DNA of 38,069 bases, from assembly GCA_043805355.1 (NCBI GenBank), contig JAZDIB010000017.1, forward strand, positions 1 through 38,069. The letters are read 5' to 3'. Each line of letters opens with the position of its first letter. Position 1 is the stretch's first letter. Positions 6,866-15,042 of the stretch are shown piece by piece. The translations under genes and the position numbers were made by a program. The stretch is from JAHJRN01 sp043805355. Its GTDB lineage: Bacteria; Patescibacteriota; Patescibacteriia; 2-12-FULL-60-25. The notes under the pieces were generated by a model. That model was given only the letters and a program-made list of their open reading frames with translations, was not told the origin of the DNA and made no database searches.

Positions 6866-7273
6866 ATGGCCGACATCATCGACCCGCGGCATGAGGCGCT
6901 CTGCGAGCATCTCTTCCGACGCGCTTGCGGCGTGCTGGGTATGCCCGGGTTCGAGATGAGGCCGCTCCGGCGTCGCGTACGCGGCCGCGGGAAGTTGCGG
7001 TCGTACGCGCTCGGGTACACGAAGCTCGGCGTGAAGTCCATCACCATCGACCTGTACACGCCGCGCACCATGAAGGCGCGAAAGATGGACGCCATCCTCC
7101 GCGTCATCTGCCACGAGCTCGCGCACCATCAACAGCCGCCGCGTATCCTGCGGTCCTGGTTCCGTGCCGTGCGCATGATCCATCATCCGGCGTTCTGGCA
7201 GCAGGTGAAGAAGAACGTGGAGCTGCTCAAGAAGGACGAGATGCTTGGACCGTTGTTCTCGAACGCATTATGA
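6866..7273 (+). CDS. Small HExxH metalloprotease-like protein (SprT/YgjP-like)
   Basis: The 135-residue protein has a zincin motif His83-Glu-Leu-Ala-His87 (ICHELAHHQ) and a downstream His-His-Pro-Ala-Phe-Trp (106-111), which resembles the third ligand plus FW of SprT, WLM and YgjP-like metallopeptidases. The N-terminal part is basic (MRPLRRRVRGRGKLR) and followed by two strands, YALGYTKLG and SITIDLY, matching the sheet edge before the active-site helix in these families. There is no signal peptide, so it is cytoplasmic. It starts 3 bases after hppA and overlaps the next gene by 4 bases, so it is translationally coupled. The substrate is unknown. Confidence 0.65.
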   Translation: MADIIDPRHEALCEHLFRRACGVLGMPGFEMRPLRRRVRGRGKLRSYALGYTKLGVKSITIDLYTPRTMKARKMDAILRVICHELAHHQQPPRILRSWFRAVRMIHHPAFWQQVKKNVELLKKDEMLGPLFSNAL

Positions 7274-7986
7274 CGACCATACGAAACTTCCGCGTCACGC
7301 GGACCGAGACCGTCGCCCCAGGCATGGCGCTCCTCACGCTCGAACCGGCCGACGACGCGCCGATGTTCCCGTTCCTTGCAGGGCAGTTCGTGATGCTGCG
7401 CGTGAACGCACCGGAAGTGATGACGATCAGGCGTTCGTATTCCATCGCGTCGCCGCCGTCCGCGTCCGCGTCGTCGTTCGAGGTCGCGGTGAAGGGGGTG
7501 GGCGAGACGTCGCGTCTCATCGTCGGGTCGAAGGTCGGCGACACGCTGGGCGTGCAGGGTCCGTTCGGGAAATTCACGCTCGATACGTCGGACGCGCCCC
7601 TTGTCCTCATCGCCGGCGGCATCGGCATCACGCCCATCCGCAGCATGCTGCTCGAGCTCGCGGGCCGCGGATTCGAACGCGACGCATGGCTCTTCTATTC
7701 GTGCCGCTCGCTCGCGGACATGCCGTTCGAGCAGGAGTTTCTCGACCTGGCGGTCGCACGACCGCGGTTTCGGTTTGTTCCCATCCTCACGCGCGAGACG
7801 CTGGACGGATGGAGCGGGGAGACGGGGCATCTCGATGCCGGGATGCTGAAGCGCCATGTCCCGGACCTGACCTCCTGCCGGTTCTACGCCTGTGGACCCA
7901 CGGACCTGGTGGATGCGGCCAAGACGATGCTCGACGCCGAGGGAATCGACCCGAACGCGTCGTTCCGGCAGGAGATCTTCGGATGA
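7270..7986 (+). CDS. Ferredoxin-NADP reductase-like FAD/NAD(P) oxidoreductase
   Basis: The 238-residue protein is a minimal reductase of the ferredoxin:NADP+ reductase superfamily. It has an N-terminal FAD barrel with RSYSIAS (FAD phosphate and isoalloxazine binding) and GDTLGVQGPFGKF, then an NAD(P)-binding domain beginning VLIAGGIGITPIRSML and ending FYACGPTDLVD. There is no plant-type [2Fe-2S] domain, since no Cys cluster is present, so it must pass electrons to a separate partner or a free flavin. The ATG at 7270 overlaps the previous TGA (ATGA), indicating coupled translation with the metalloprotease-like gene and hppA. The operon ends before tRNA-Ile; no clear terminator is seen. Confidence 0.85.
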   Translation: MTTIRNFRVTRTETVAPGMALLTLEPADDAPMFPFLAGQFVMLRVNAPEVMTIRRSYSIASPPSASASSFEVAVKGVGETSRLIVGSKVGDTLGVQGPFGKFTLDTSDAPLVLIAGGIGITPIRSMLLELAGRGFERDAWLFYSCRSLADMPFEQEFLDLAVARPRFRFVPILTRETLDGWSGETGHLDAGMLKRHVPDLTSCRFYACGPTDLVDAAKTMLDAEGIDPNASFRQEIFG

Positions 7987-7996
7987 CCGGGGCCTC

Positions 7997-8025
7997 TTGT
8001 CATCGGAGGGGGATTCGTATACGAT
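7997..8025 (+). promoter_or_regulatory. Promoter of tRNA-Ile
   Basis: TTGTCA (7997-8002), 17 bases, TACGAT (8020-8025). Confidence 0.6.
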
Positions 8026-8061
8026 AGCGTCGCTTTCGAACGGTTTCCCGACGACCAATAG

Positions 8062-8138
8062 GCGCGTGTAGCTCAGGTGGTTAGAGCGTCACACTGATAA
8101 TGTGAAGGTCCCAGGTTCGAGTCCTGGCACGCGCACCA
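8062..8138 (+). tRNA. tRNA-Ile (GAT)
   Basis: Acceptor GCGCGTG/CACGCGC, D-stem GCTC/GAGC, anticodon stem TCACA/TGTGA with loop CTGATAA (anticodon GAT), T-loop TTCGAGT, encoded CCA. Confidence 0.97.
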
Positions 8139-8140
8139 TA

Positions 8141-8170
8141 ACGAAGAACCCCCGACGAGGGGGTTTTCGT
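8141..8170 (+). terminator. Bidirectional terminator between tRNA-Ile and tRNA-Pro
   Basis: The stem ACGAAGAACCCCC/GGGGGTTTTCGT with loop GACGA lies between two convergent tRNA genes, 2 bases from the CCA of tRNA-Ile and 1 base from that of tRNA-Pro. The A- and T-rich stem ends let it serve both strands. Confidence 0.75.
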
Positions 8171-8171
8171 A

Positions 8172-8247
8172 TGGTCGGGCTGGCGGGACTCGAACCCACG
8201 ACCCCCTGCTCCCAAAGCAGGTGCGCTACCAACTGCGCTACAGCCCG
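8172..8247 (-). tRNA. tRNA-Pro (TGG)
   Basis: On the minus strand: acceptor CGGGCTG/CAGCCCG, D-stem GCGC/GCGC, anticodon stem CCTGC/GCAGG with loop TTTGGGA (anticodon TGG), T-loop TTCGAGT, encoded CCA. A promoter-like TCGACG-17-TAGGAT lies upstream on the minus strand. Confidence 0.96.
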
Positions 8248-8294
8248 AAGCGCGTCAATCCTAACCGAAAACACGACGCTCGTCGAGCCCCATG

Positions 8295-8373
8295 CTCTGT
8301 CGTTCCTGCGAAGGCAGGAACCCCTCGGAGGGATTCCCGCCGTCGGCACGTCGCCTCCGCGGGAATGACAGAG
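8295..8373. repeat. Palindromic dispersed repeat, family A, copy 3
   Basis: The outer ends CTCTGTC/GACAGAG pair except at one position. Inside are a hairpin GTTCCTGC/GCAGGAAC and the typical TTCCCGC...GCGGGAA arms with a wider loop. It lies between tRNA-Pro and tRNA-Gly. Confidence 0.65.
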
Positions 8374-8388
8374 TGGTGAGGGTCGAAA

Positions 8389-8417
8389 TTGCACATTCCG
8401 ACGTAATCGCTTATCAT
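8389..8417 (+). promoter_or_regulatory. Promoter of tRNA-Gly
   Basis: TTGCAC (8389-8394), 17 bases, TATCAT (8412-8417), 15 bases before the tRNA. Confidence 0.65.
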
Positions 8418-8432
8418 GCGGCCACAATTCAC

Positions 8433-8507
8433 GCGGGTATCGTATAGTGGCTATTATGCGACCCTTCCAAGGTTGAGAGGCGGGTTCGATTCCCGCTACC
8501 CGCTCCA
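8433..8507 (+). tRNA. tRNA-Gly (TCC)
   Basis: Acceptor GCGGGTA/TACCCGC, anticodon stem CGACC/GGTTG with loop CTTCCAA (anticodon TCC), T-stem GCGGG/CCCGC with loop TTCGATT, encoded CCA. Confidence 0.96.
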
Positions 8508-8514
8508 ACAGAAG

Positions 8515-8537
8515 CATGACCCGGACGGGTCGTGTTT
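8515..8537 (+). terminator. Terminator of tRNA-Gly
   Basis: The hairpin CATGACCC/GGGTCGTG with loop GGAC is followed by TTT, 7 bases after the tRNA CCA. Confidence 0.6.
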
Positions 8538-8550
8538 CGGTTCCGGCGTC

Positions 8551-8579
8551 TTGCCACGCCCGCTGTTCCGCGCTATCCT
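8551..8579 (+). promoter_or_regulatory. Promoter of mgtC (and probably tRNA-Phe)
   Basis: TTGCCA (8551-8556), 17 bases, TATCCT (8574-8579), 15 bases before the mgtC ATG. No separate promoter is visible before tRNA-Phe. Confidence 0.55.
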
Positions 8580-8594
8580 TTCCTCGCTTGTCGT

Positions 8595-9083
8595 ATGGAC
8601 TTTACCGTTCAGGAAATCGTCATCCGCCTCGTGGCGGCGACCGTGCTTTCGGGCCTTATCGGCATGGAGCGCGAGTTCCGGCAGAAGCCTGCCGGCATCC
8701 GCACCAACGCCTTGATCGGCCTCGGGTCCGCGCTCATGACCCTCGCCGGGCTGTTCATCGCGGAGCAGTGGCCCGACACGACGGATCCGAGCCGGATCGC
8801 CTCCGTTGTGGTCCAAGGCATCGGATTCATCGGCGCCGGGGCCATCATCCAGGCGTCGGGCTCCATCCGCGGCCTCACGACGGCCGCGACCATGTGGGTC
8901 TGCGCCGGCATCGGCATCCTGACGGGATTCGGGTTCTACGAAGCCGCGCTCATCTCCACCATCATCGTGCTCGTGCTCCTCGCCGTGTTCGGTCCGCTGG
9001 ACGCGAAGCTCATGGGGCATGAGGAAGGGGAGAATGGTCACGTCCTGAAACCGAAAAGAACGAAGAGACATTCGCCGAGGTAG
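8595..9083 (+). CDS. MgtC/SapB family membrane protein
   Basis: The 162-residue protein has the MgtC N-terminal membrane domain: VLSGLIGMEREFRQKPAGIR (the conserved Glu/Arg-rich first loop), RTNALIGLGSALMTL, VVVQGIGFIGAGAII and GLTTAATMWVCAGIGI, with four to five membrane helices. It lacks the C-terminal ACT-like domain of pathogen MgtC, ending with a short basic tail. MgtC proteins bind the F1Fo ATP synthase or affect magnesium and envelope homeostasis in some bacteria; the role here is inferred only from family. The start is chosen after the promoter at 8551-8579 with T at -1. Its TAG stop (9081-9083) lies inside the tRNA-Phe gene, so the two are probably one transcript. Confidence 0.88.
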   Translation: MDFTVQEIVIRLVAATVLSGLIGMEREFRQKPAGIRTNALIGLGSALMTLAGLFIAEQWPDTTDPSRIASVVVQGIGFIGAGAIIQASGSIRGLTTAATMWVCAGIGILTGFGFYEAALISTIIVLVLLAVFGPLDAKLMGHEEGENGHVLKPKRTKRHSPR

Positions 9084-9148
9084 CTCAGTGGTAGAGCGAA
9101 GGACTGAAAATCCTTGCGTCGCCAGTTCGATCCTGGCTCTCGGCACCA
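9074..9148 (+). tRNA. tRNA-Phe (GAA), overlapping the mgtC 3' end
   Basis: Acceptor GCCGAGG/TCTCGGC (one wobble), D-stem GCTC/GAGC, anticodon stem AAGGA/TCCTT with loop CTGAAAA (anticodon GAA), T-loop TTCGATC, encoded CCA. The first 10 bases overlap mgtC: the conserved T8-A9 followed by G10 forms the mgtC stop codon TAG. Confidence 0.96.
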
Positions 9149-9151
9149 TGG

Positions 9152-9184
9152 AAAACGCGTTTGGCGAAAGTCAGACGCGTTTTT
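9152..9184 (+). terminator. Terminator of tRNA-Phe / mgtC
   Basis: AAAACGCGT (9152-9160) pairs with ACGCGTTTT (9175-9183), with further Ts after the stem. Confidence 0.7.
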
Positions 9185-9285
9185 CAATAGACGACGGTGG
9201 GCGACATCCGATGGCCGTCGTCCGACTCGGGTTTTTCCGCTTCCCAAGCGCGTTTCCGCGTGTTACATCTGATGCATAGAAACGT

Positions 9286-10401
9286 ATGCGAATCGGGATT
9301 GACGCGCGGATGATGACGCCCAAGGCGACGAGAGGCATCGGCCGCTACGTCGAGGAACTCGTGCGCGCCTTGCTCGCGGTCGCGCCGGAGCATCGCTACG
9401 TGCTCGTGACGCGTCGGCCCATCCATCCGTTCTCGGCGCATCCGTCCGTCGAGACGGTGGTCGCGGACGTGCCGTGGTACGGACTCGCGGAGCAGACGCG
9501 GATGCCGTTCGTGCTCGCGTCGCTCAAGGCGGACGTCGTGCATGTGCCGCACTGGAACGTGCCGGTCGCGTACGGCGGGCCGCTCGTCATCACCATCCAC
9601 GACCTTCTCCTGCGTCATGAGCCGATGAGCGCGCGTATCTCGACGCGGCATCCCGCCATCGCGTCGGTGAAGCGGTTCGGGTACCGCATGGCGCTCGCGA
9701 CCGCCATTCGTCACGCGAAGAAGATCCTCGTGCCGACGCGGTTCACGGCCGACGACCTGACGCGGCTGTATCCGAAGGCGGCCGGCAAGGTCGTCGTGAC
9801 GGGTGAAGGCATGGGCCGCCGCAACATGTTCCCGCCGAACCCGCCGCGCCAGCCGGCCAGCTCGAACTATCTCCTGTACGTCGGGTCCGCGTATCCGCAC
9901 AAGGGACTCGACCTTCTCATCGAGGCGTGGCCGCGGCTCGAGCTCGAACATCCAGATTTGCATCTCAAGATCGCGGGCTCCGAGGACGTGTTCATGCGTC
10001 GGATGCGGGATACGGTGCGGGACGCGAAGCTCTCACGCGTGGAGTTCCTCGGGTACGTCCGCGACGAGGAGCTCCTGAAGCTGTATCGCGAGGCGCTCGC
10101 GCTCGTGTTTCCCTCGCGGTTCGAGGGGTTCGGGCTCCCGCCGCTCGAGGCGATCCAGGCCGGATGTCCGGTCGTCTGCTCGGATGCCGCGGCCCTGCCG
10201 GAAGTCCTCGGGAACGACGGCGCATTCTTTTTCCCGTCGGGCTCCAAGGATGGTATACTTCGGGCCATCGAGACCGTCCTTCAGGATCCCGAGGCCGCGC
10301 GCCGGAAAGCGGCGGCCGCCTTGCCCGAACTGCGCCGACGACACGATTGGTCCCTTGCGGCAGAATGCACCCTTGAGGCGTACGCCTCCCTTCATCCATG
10401 A
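9286..10401 (+). CDS. Glycosyltransferase family 4 (GT-B fold)
   Basis: The 371-residue protein is a retaining GT4-type glycosyltransferase. The N-terminal domain starts RIGIDARMM and has the acceptor-side loop TRGIGRYVEEL. The C-terminal domain has LLYVGSAYPHKGLD (nucleotide-sugar binding), VEFLGYV, and the EX7E-type motif in SRFEGFGLPPLEAIQAGCPV, followed by SDAAALPEVLG. No membrane segment is present, so it acts at the cytoplasmic face. The donor sugar and acceptor are unknown. Its stop overlaps the start of the DUF4012 gene (ATGA), so it probably glycosylates a lipid or surface polymer made with that partner. A weak TTCCCA-17-TACATC lies at 9242-9270. Confidence 0.92.
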   Translation: MRIGIDARMMTPKATRGIGRYVEELVRALLAVAPEHRYVLVTRRPIHPFSAHPSVETVVADVPWYGLAEQTRMPFVLASLKADVVHVPHWNVPVAYGGPLVITIHDLLLRHEPMSARISTRHPAIASVKRFGYRMALATAIRHAKKILVPTRFTADDLTRLYPKAAGKVVVTGEGMGRRNMFPPNPPRQPASSNYLLYVGSAYPHKGLDLLIEAWPRLELEHPDLHLKIAGSEDVFMRRMRDTVRDAKLSRVEFLGYVRDEELLKLYREALALVFPSRFEGFGLPPLEAIQAGCPVVCSDAAALPEVLGNDGAFFFPSGSKDGILRAIETVLQDPEAARRKAAAALPELRRRHDWSLAAECTLEAYASLHP

Positions 10402-13088
10402 CGCCTTCGTCCGTCCAACCTTCGACCGATCTCGAAGCGCTTCTCGCGGGCGTCTTGGAACAGGATGGCGTGACGATGCTCTCGGCCGACGGCGTCCGCC
10501 GCCGCGCGAAGCGCCTCAAGAAGCACCGCCCTCCGACGGTCGCGACGCCGTCCGTTTTTTTCGATACCGCGCCGGTCCCGAACGTCGACGAAGTCGCGGC
10601 GCTCGACCGGGCCATCGTGAACTGCCAGGTCGCGACGGTCGAAGGCCACACGGAACGCGACATCGCCATCTCGGTCACGGAACGTCCGCGGAGCGCCTAC
10701 GTCCTCTCGCTGCGGGAATCGTTCGCCGCGGCGGCGCGGGTGGCGCCGGACGACGCGCATGTCTCGCCGCAGGAGGCGTACGTCTCCGGCCATGTCCCGC
10801 CGCACGCCGTCCGGGACTCGAGCGTCTACGGCACGCTGACGCAGGACCTCTGCCTCGAGGGTATCGACCCGCATGATTTTGCGCGGCAGTTCACCCCGGC
10901 ACATTTCCATCTGTCGTATCAGGCGGTGTACGGGCCGTTCGACAGGATTCGGTCGTTCCTCCGCTCCTCGGCTTCGGACGTCGTCTCGCTCTTCCAGCGC
11001 GTGGAGCGCGTCGAGCGGTACGTGGCGGACGAGGTGGAAGGCACGCTTCAGGTCATCGATGTCCGTCGGTTTTCCCCGGTCCGCGCCCTTGTCGGGTTCG
11101 TGGTCATGCTCCTCGTCGTGACGTTGCCGGCCAATGCGGTCGTCCTGGTCCGGAGCATGAGCGCGACAGGCGGCGCCGCCGAAGGCGCAGGGAACATGGC
11201 GCTGGCGGACCTGACTTCGGCGAAGGACGCCGGCAACCTGCCGGGCACCATCGATTCCCTCAAACGCGCCTCCGCGCGGTTCCGCGAGGCGGACGCCCTG
11301 CTCGGGGATTCCTATGCCATCGCCATCGGCCTCGCCTCGGTCGTCCCGGAGAAGGTCCGCTCGGCGCGTGCGCTCCTCGAGGTCGGCGACAAGTCGAGCG
11401 AGGCGGCGCGGCTCCTCGCGCTCGCGTTCGACAAGGTCTTCCGCGACCCGTCGCGTAGCCTCGACGAGCGCCTCGACGTGCTCGCGACGTATGCCCGCGG
11501 CGTCCTGCCGCTCCTCTCGGACGCGAGCAAGGCCGCGGCGGACGTCGACGTGAGCCAGCTTCCCGAGGATAAACGCGAACAGTTCACCATCCTCGCCGAG
11601 CGTCTCGACAGGGCGACGGCGTCGGTCCGCGAGTTCGCGGGCTTGGCCGAGTTCATGTCCATCCTCTCCGGCAAGGAAGGCATGCGGAATTATCTCCTCG
11701 TCTTCCAGAACCAGACCGAGCTCCGGCCGTCGGGCGGCTTCATGGGATCGGTCGCCGAACTCACGCTCGACCGCGGCAAGATCACCGGACTCCGCGTCCC
11801 GCCGGGCGGCACATACGACCTGAAGGGTCAGCTCCTCGCACACGTCATCTCGCCCGAACCCCTGCACCTCATCAACGCGCACTGGCAGTTCCAGGACGCT
11901 AACTGGTCGCCTGATTTCCCGACGACCGCCGTCAAGATCCGATGGTTCTGGAGCAGATCCGGCCAGCCGACCCTAGACGGCGTCATCGCGGTGAACGCCT
12001 CGTTCATGGAGAAGATCCTCGAGGTGACCGGCCCCATCGAGATGCCCGCGTACGGCAAGACCGTGGACAGCTCCAACTTCCTCATCGAGACGCAGAAGGC
12101 GGTCGAGGTCGAATACGACAAGGAGGCGAACACGCCCAAGAAGTTCATCGGCGACCTCGCGGACGCGCTCCGCGAACGGACCAAGGCGTTCGGACAGGAG
12201 GAATGGATGCAGGTGGCGATGCTCGTGTCCGAGAGCCTGACGACAAAGGATATCCAAGTCGCGCTGTTCGACCCGGAGGAGGAGACACTGGCGAAGCGGT
12301 ACGAATGGAGCGGCACGCTGAAGCAGACGGACGGCGACAGCCTAGCCATCATCGAGGCGAACGTCGCTGGGCAGAAAACGGACGGCGTCGTGACGGAGCG
12401 CGTGGAGCATCTCGCGGACGTGCAGGCGGACGGCGGCATCGAGGACCGCGTCACGCTCGTGCGGACGCACACGGGCACCAAAGGCGAGCTGTTCCGCGGC
12501 GTCAGGAACGTGACGTACGTGCGCTTTTTCGTCCCGCTCGGCAGCGAGCTCGTAGAGGCGTCCGGATTCGAGGCGCCGTCGGCGGAGCTCTTCAAGACGC
12601 CGGATGACGACTACGTCGCGGACGTCGACGTCGCGGCCGTGGAGCGGACGACGCGGAAGGGCGCGGGCGGGATGGACGTCGCGACGGACGGCGACCGGAC
12701 CGTGTTCGGAGGATGGCTTCAGCTGGACCCGGGCATGAGCCAGACCGTGACCCTGCGCTATCGTCTCCCGTTCACGGCCATGGACATCCGGTCCAAGCTC
12801 GCCGCCTCGCCGGAGTCCGACGGGGAGACGCCGCGCGCGGCCTACTCGCTCCTGCTCACGAGCCAATCCGGGAAGACGTCGCGGCGCATCGTCTCGACCG
12901 TGCGGCTGGCGGAGCCGTGGTCCGTCGTGTGGTCGCGCGGCGCGTCCTCGGCGGACCAGCGATCCCTCACGACCACGGAGACATGGGACCGCGACCGCGT
13001 CGTCGCCGCGCTCATCACCAACACGAACGTCCAGAACGAAATCCATGAGCAGCAAGAAGCATCCCGACCCGCAGCCGACACCCCGTGA
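10398..13088 (+). CDS. DUF4012 domain-containing single-pass membrane protein
   Basis: The 896-residue protein has a cytoplasmic N-terminal region of about 225 residues, one transmembrane helix (about 228-252, ending TLPANAVVLV), and a large outer region. The outer region includes the DUF4012 hallmark QNQTELRPSGGFMG near residue 435, then a segment rich in strands up to the C-terminus. DUF4012 proteins are widespread in CPR bacteria and Gram-positives, commonly next to glycosyltransferases and polysaccharide genes; no reaction is known. The weakly conserved N-terminus contains a basic cluster, RRRAKRLKKH. Translation is coupled at both ends, by ATGA with the glycosyltransferase and a 44-base overlap with the next gene. 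This suggests one surface assembly complex. Confidence 0.88.
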   Translation: MTPSSVQPSTDLEALLAGVLEQDGVTMLSADGVRRRAKRLKKHRPPTVATPSVFFDTAPVPNVDEVAALDRAIVNCQVATVEGHTERDIAISVTERPRSAYVLSLRESFAAAARVAPDDAHVSPQEAYVSGHVPPHAVRDSSVYGTLTQDLCLEGIDPHDFARQFTPAHFHLSYQAVYGPFDRIRSFLRSSASDVVSLFQRVERVERYVADEVEGTLQVIDVRRFSPVRALVGFVVMLLVVTLPANAVVLVRSMSATGGAAEGAGNMALADLTSAKDAGNLPGTIDSLKRASARFREADALLGDSYAIAIGLASVVPEKVRSARALLEVGDKSSEAARLLALAFDKVFRDPSRSLDERLDVLATYARGVLPLLSDASKAAADVDVSQLPEDKREQFTILAERLDRATASVREFAGLAEFMSILSGKEGMRNYLLVFQNQTELRPSGGFMGSVAELTLDRGKITGLRVPPGGTYDLKGQLLAHVISPEPLHLINAHWQFQDANWSPDFPTTAVKIRWFWSRSGQPTLDGVIAVNASFMEKILEVTGPIEMPAYGKTVDSSNFLIETQKAVEVEYDKEANTPKKFIGDLADALRERTKAFGQEEWMQVAMLVSESLTTKDIQVALFDPEEETLAKRYEWSGTLKQTDGDSLAIIEANVAGQKTDGVVTERVEHLADVQADGGIEDRVTLVRTHTGTKGELFRGVRNVTYVRFFVPLGSELVEASGFEAPSAELFKTPDDDYVADVDVAAVERTTRKGAGGMDVATDGDRTVFGGWLQLDPGMSQTVTLRYRLPFTAMDIRSKLAASPESDGETPRAAYSLLLTSQSGKTSRRIVSTVRLAEPWSVVWSRGASSADQRSLTTTETWDRDRVVAALITNTNVQNEIHEQQEASRPAADTP

Positions 13089-15018
13089 GGAGGTCGGGAC
13101 GCAGGAGCCTGGATCTCCGGGCGAGGCATCGACCGAACAGGTGATGCCGGTCGTTCCTGATGCGAAGGCGGCGGCGATGGGGCATGAGGAGGATGTCGAG
13201 CGGAGCCTAGAGGCCATCTATCAGGACGAGGGCGGTGCCATGCCGGACCTCACCAAATTCGAACCCGTGAAGTCGCGGTGGTGGGTCTATGCGCTGGCGG
13301 CTGGCGCGGCGTTCGCGCTGGTGCTTGTCGCCGCGGCGTGGATCGGATTCTCGTTCTTCAACCCGTTCAAGGGATTCTCCGGGCAGGGGCTCGCCATCGC
13401 CATCGAGGGGTCCGAGCATGTCGTCATCGGCTCGGAGACGACCTATTTCATCAACTACCGCAACCGGACGTCCGACCCGCTCGCCGCCGCGGACCTGCGC
13501 GTGACCTTCCCGTCGGATTTCGTGGTCACGTCGCTCGAACCGCCGCCGAACGAGGAGGGCGGCATGAGCTGGCGCATCGGGTCCATGCCCGTGGACGGTA
13601 GCGGCACCATCACGGTCCGCGGCGTGTTCACCGGCGCGCTCGGGACGCAGAGCGCCATCCAAGTCGTCGGGTCCTATCGTCCGGCGACGTTCAACAGCGA
13701 TTTCGAGGCGCTCGCGACCAAAGCGCTTGTCTACGACGAGAGCGTGCTCACCGGAGTCCTCTCCGTTCCCGTGAAGGTCATGCCGGGCGACCAGGTCGAG
13801 ATCGCATACGCGGTCACGAACGGCGGCAAGGATCCCATCGAAGGACTGGAGGCGCGGTTCACGTTCCCCGAAGGGTTTCAGCGGGAGGCCGCGGGCACGG
13901 ATGCCACGGACGGCCGCGAAGTCCGCATCCCCTTGGGGACGCTCGAGGCGAACGCGAGCACGACCGTGAAGATCAGAGGAGCGTTCTCCTCCGGTGTCTC
14001 GGGTGATGCGACGTTCATCGCGGAAGCCGGTCGACCGGTGTCGGACGGGACCTTCCTGCCGAACCAGCGGACGGAATCCACGGTCACGGTCCTGGCAGGC
14101 GACCTCTCGCTGAAGCTCGTCGTGAACGGGACGGACGGCGACACGACCCTCCAATACGGCGGCGCGCTCCGGTTCGGCGTCGGTTACGAGAACATGGCGG
14201 CCGAGGATCTGAAGGACGTAAAGCTCCGGCTCCGGTTCGAGCCCATCGCGACCTCCACGGCAGGCATGGCGTATGTCGATTGGAAGACGTACGACGACAA
14301 CGCGAGCGGGACGCGCTCCGGGGATATCGTGACGTGGGGCGCGAAACAGATTCCGCTGTTCACGGCCCTGCGGCCGAAGGAGGAGGGGATGATCGACGTC
14401 TCGGTGCGCGGGGTGCCGGCGGCGAACGGGACCTCCACCCTCGCGTTCCGCGCCATCCTCGAAGCGGACATCGGTTCCGTCGGCGACACGCCGGTCCATC
14501 GGACCATCCACGCGACGCCCATCGTCATCCGCTACCTCACGGACGCGGACATCTCGGTCGAGGCGCGCTACTTCTCCGAGGAGGGGGCGCCGCTCGGTTC
14601 CGGCTCCCTGCCGCCCAAGGTCGGCGAGACCACGACGTACCGCATCCACTGGCGCATCGCGAAGCGTTTCCATGAACTGAAGAACGTCACGGTCACGGCC
14701 GTCCTGCCGAAGATCGCCTCGTGGCCCGGGAACTCGGTCGCGGACGCGGGCGAGGTGACGTATGACGCAGGCACGCGAACCGTGACCTGGACCCTGAACC
14801 GCATGCCGGAAGGCGTCGGCGTAGCGAACGTGGACTTCGACGTGGCCATCACGCCGACCGCCGCCGACGCGGACCGCTTCGCCCAACTCGTCGGCGAGAC
14901 ACGCCTCGACGCGACCGACGTCTCGCTCGACCAACCCGTCTTCCGCACCTGGCCCGCCCTCACGACCGACCTCGAGAACGATGAGGGGGCTCAAGGCAAG
15001 GGCGTCGTCAGAAAGTAG
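13045..15018 (+). CDS. Single-pass surface protein with repeated Ig/DUF11-like strands
   Basis: The 657-residue protein has a polar, acidic N-terminal cytoplasmic region (1-78), one transmembrane helix (about 79-103, WWVYALAAGAAFALVLVAA), and an outer part of about 550 residues. The outer part is built of repeated beta units: each has a strand of the type TYFINYRNRTSDPL, VEIAYAVTNGGKDPI or LRFGVGYENMAAEDL, followed by a turn and a VRFTFP/VTFPSDF-like strand. This is the pattern of DUF11/CARDB-like Ig modules. It is probably an extracytoplasmic adhesin or scaffold. The start overlaps the DUF4012 gene by 44 bases; internal Mets at 13144 or 13177 are possible alternatives. No terminator follows. 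Confidence 0.7.
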   Translation: MSSKKHPDPQPTPREEVGTQEPGSPGEASTEQVMPVVPDAKAAAMGHEEDVERSLEAIYQDEGGAMPDLTKFEPVKSRWWVYALAAGAAFALVLVAAAWIGFSFFNPFKGFSGQGLAIAIEGSEHVVIGSETTYFINYRNRTSDPLAAADLRVTFPSDFVVTSLEPPPNEEGGMSWRIGSMPVDGSGTITVRGVFTGALGTQSAIQVVGSYRPATFNSDFEALATKALVYDESVLTGVLSVPVKVMPGDQVEIAYAVTNGGKDPIEGLEARFTFPEGFQREAAGTDATDGREVRIPLGTLEANASTTVKIRGAFSSGVSGDATFIAEAGRPVSDGTFLPNQRTESTVTVLAGDLSLKLVVNGTDGDTTLQYGGALRFGVGYENMAAEDLKDVKLRLRFEPIATSTAGMAYVDWKTYDDNASGTRSGDIVTWGAKQIPLFTALRPKEEGMIDVSVRGVPAANGTSTLAFRAILEADIGSVGDTPVHRTIHATPIVIRYLTDADISVEARYFSEEGAPLGSGSLPPKVGETTTYRIHWRIAKRFHELKNVTVTAVLPKIASWPGNSVADAGEVTYDAGTRTVTWTLNRMPEGVGVANVDFDVAITPTAADADRFAQLVGETRLDATDVSLDQPVFRTWPALTTDLENDEGAQGKGVVRK

Positions 15019-15042
15019 TTGGTCGATGTGAGGTTCGCGTCG

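Noticed and set aside
4856..7186. A 776-codon open frame on the minus strand opposite hppA.
   Set aside because: The sense strand encodes an intact membrane pyrophosphatase; the antisense product is low-complexity and rich in Arg/Asp/Glu/His.
8089..8517. An open frame spanning tRNA-Ile, tRNA-Pro, repeat A and tRNA-Gly on the minus strand.
   Set aside because: It crosses three clear tRNA genes and a palindromic repeat. Its peptide contains the usual false translation of tRNA T-arms (VRVPGLEPGT).
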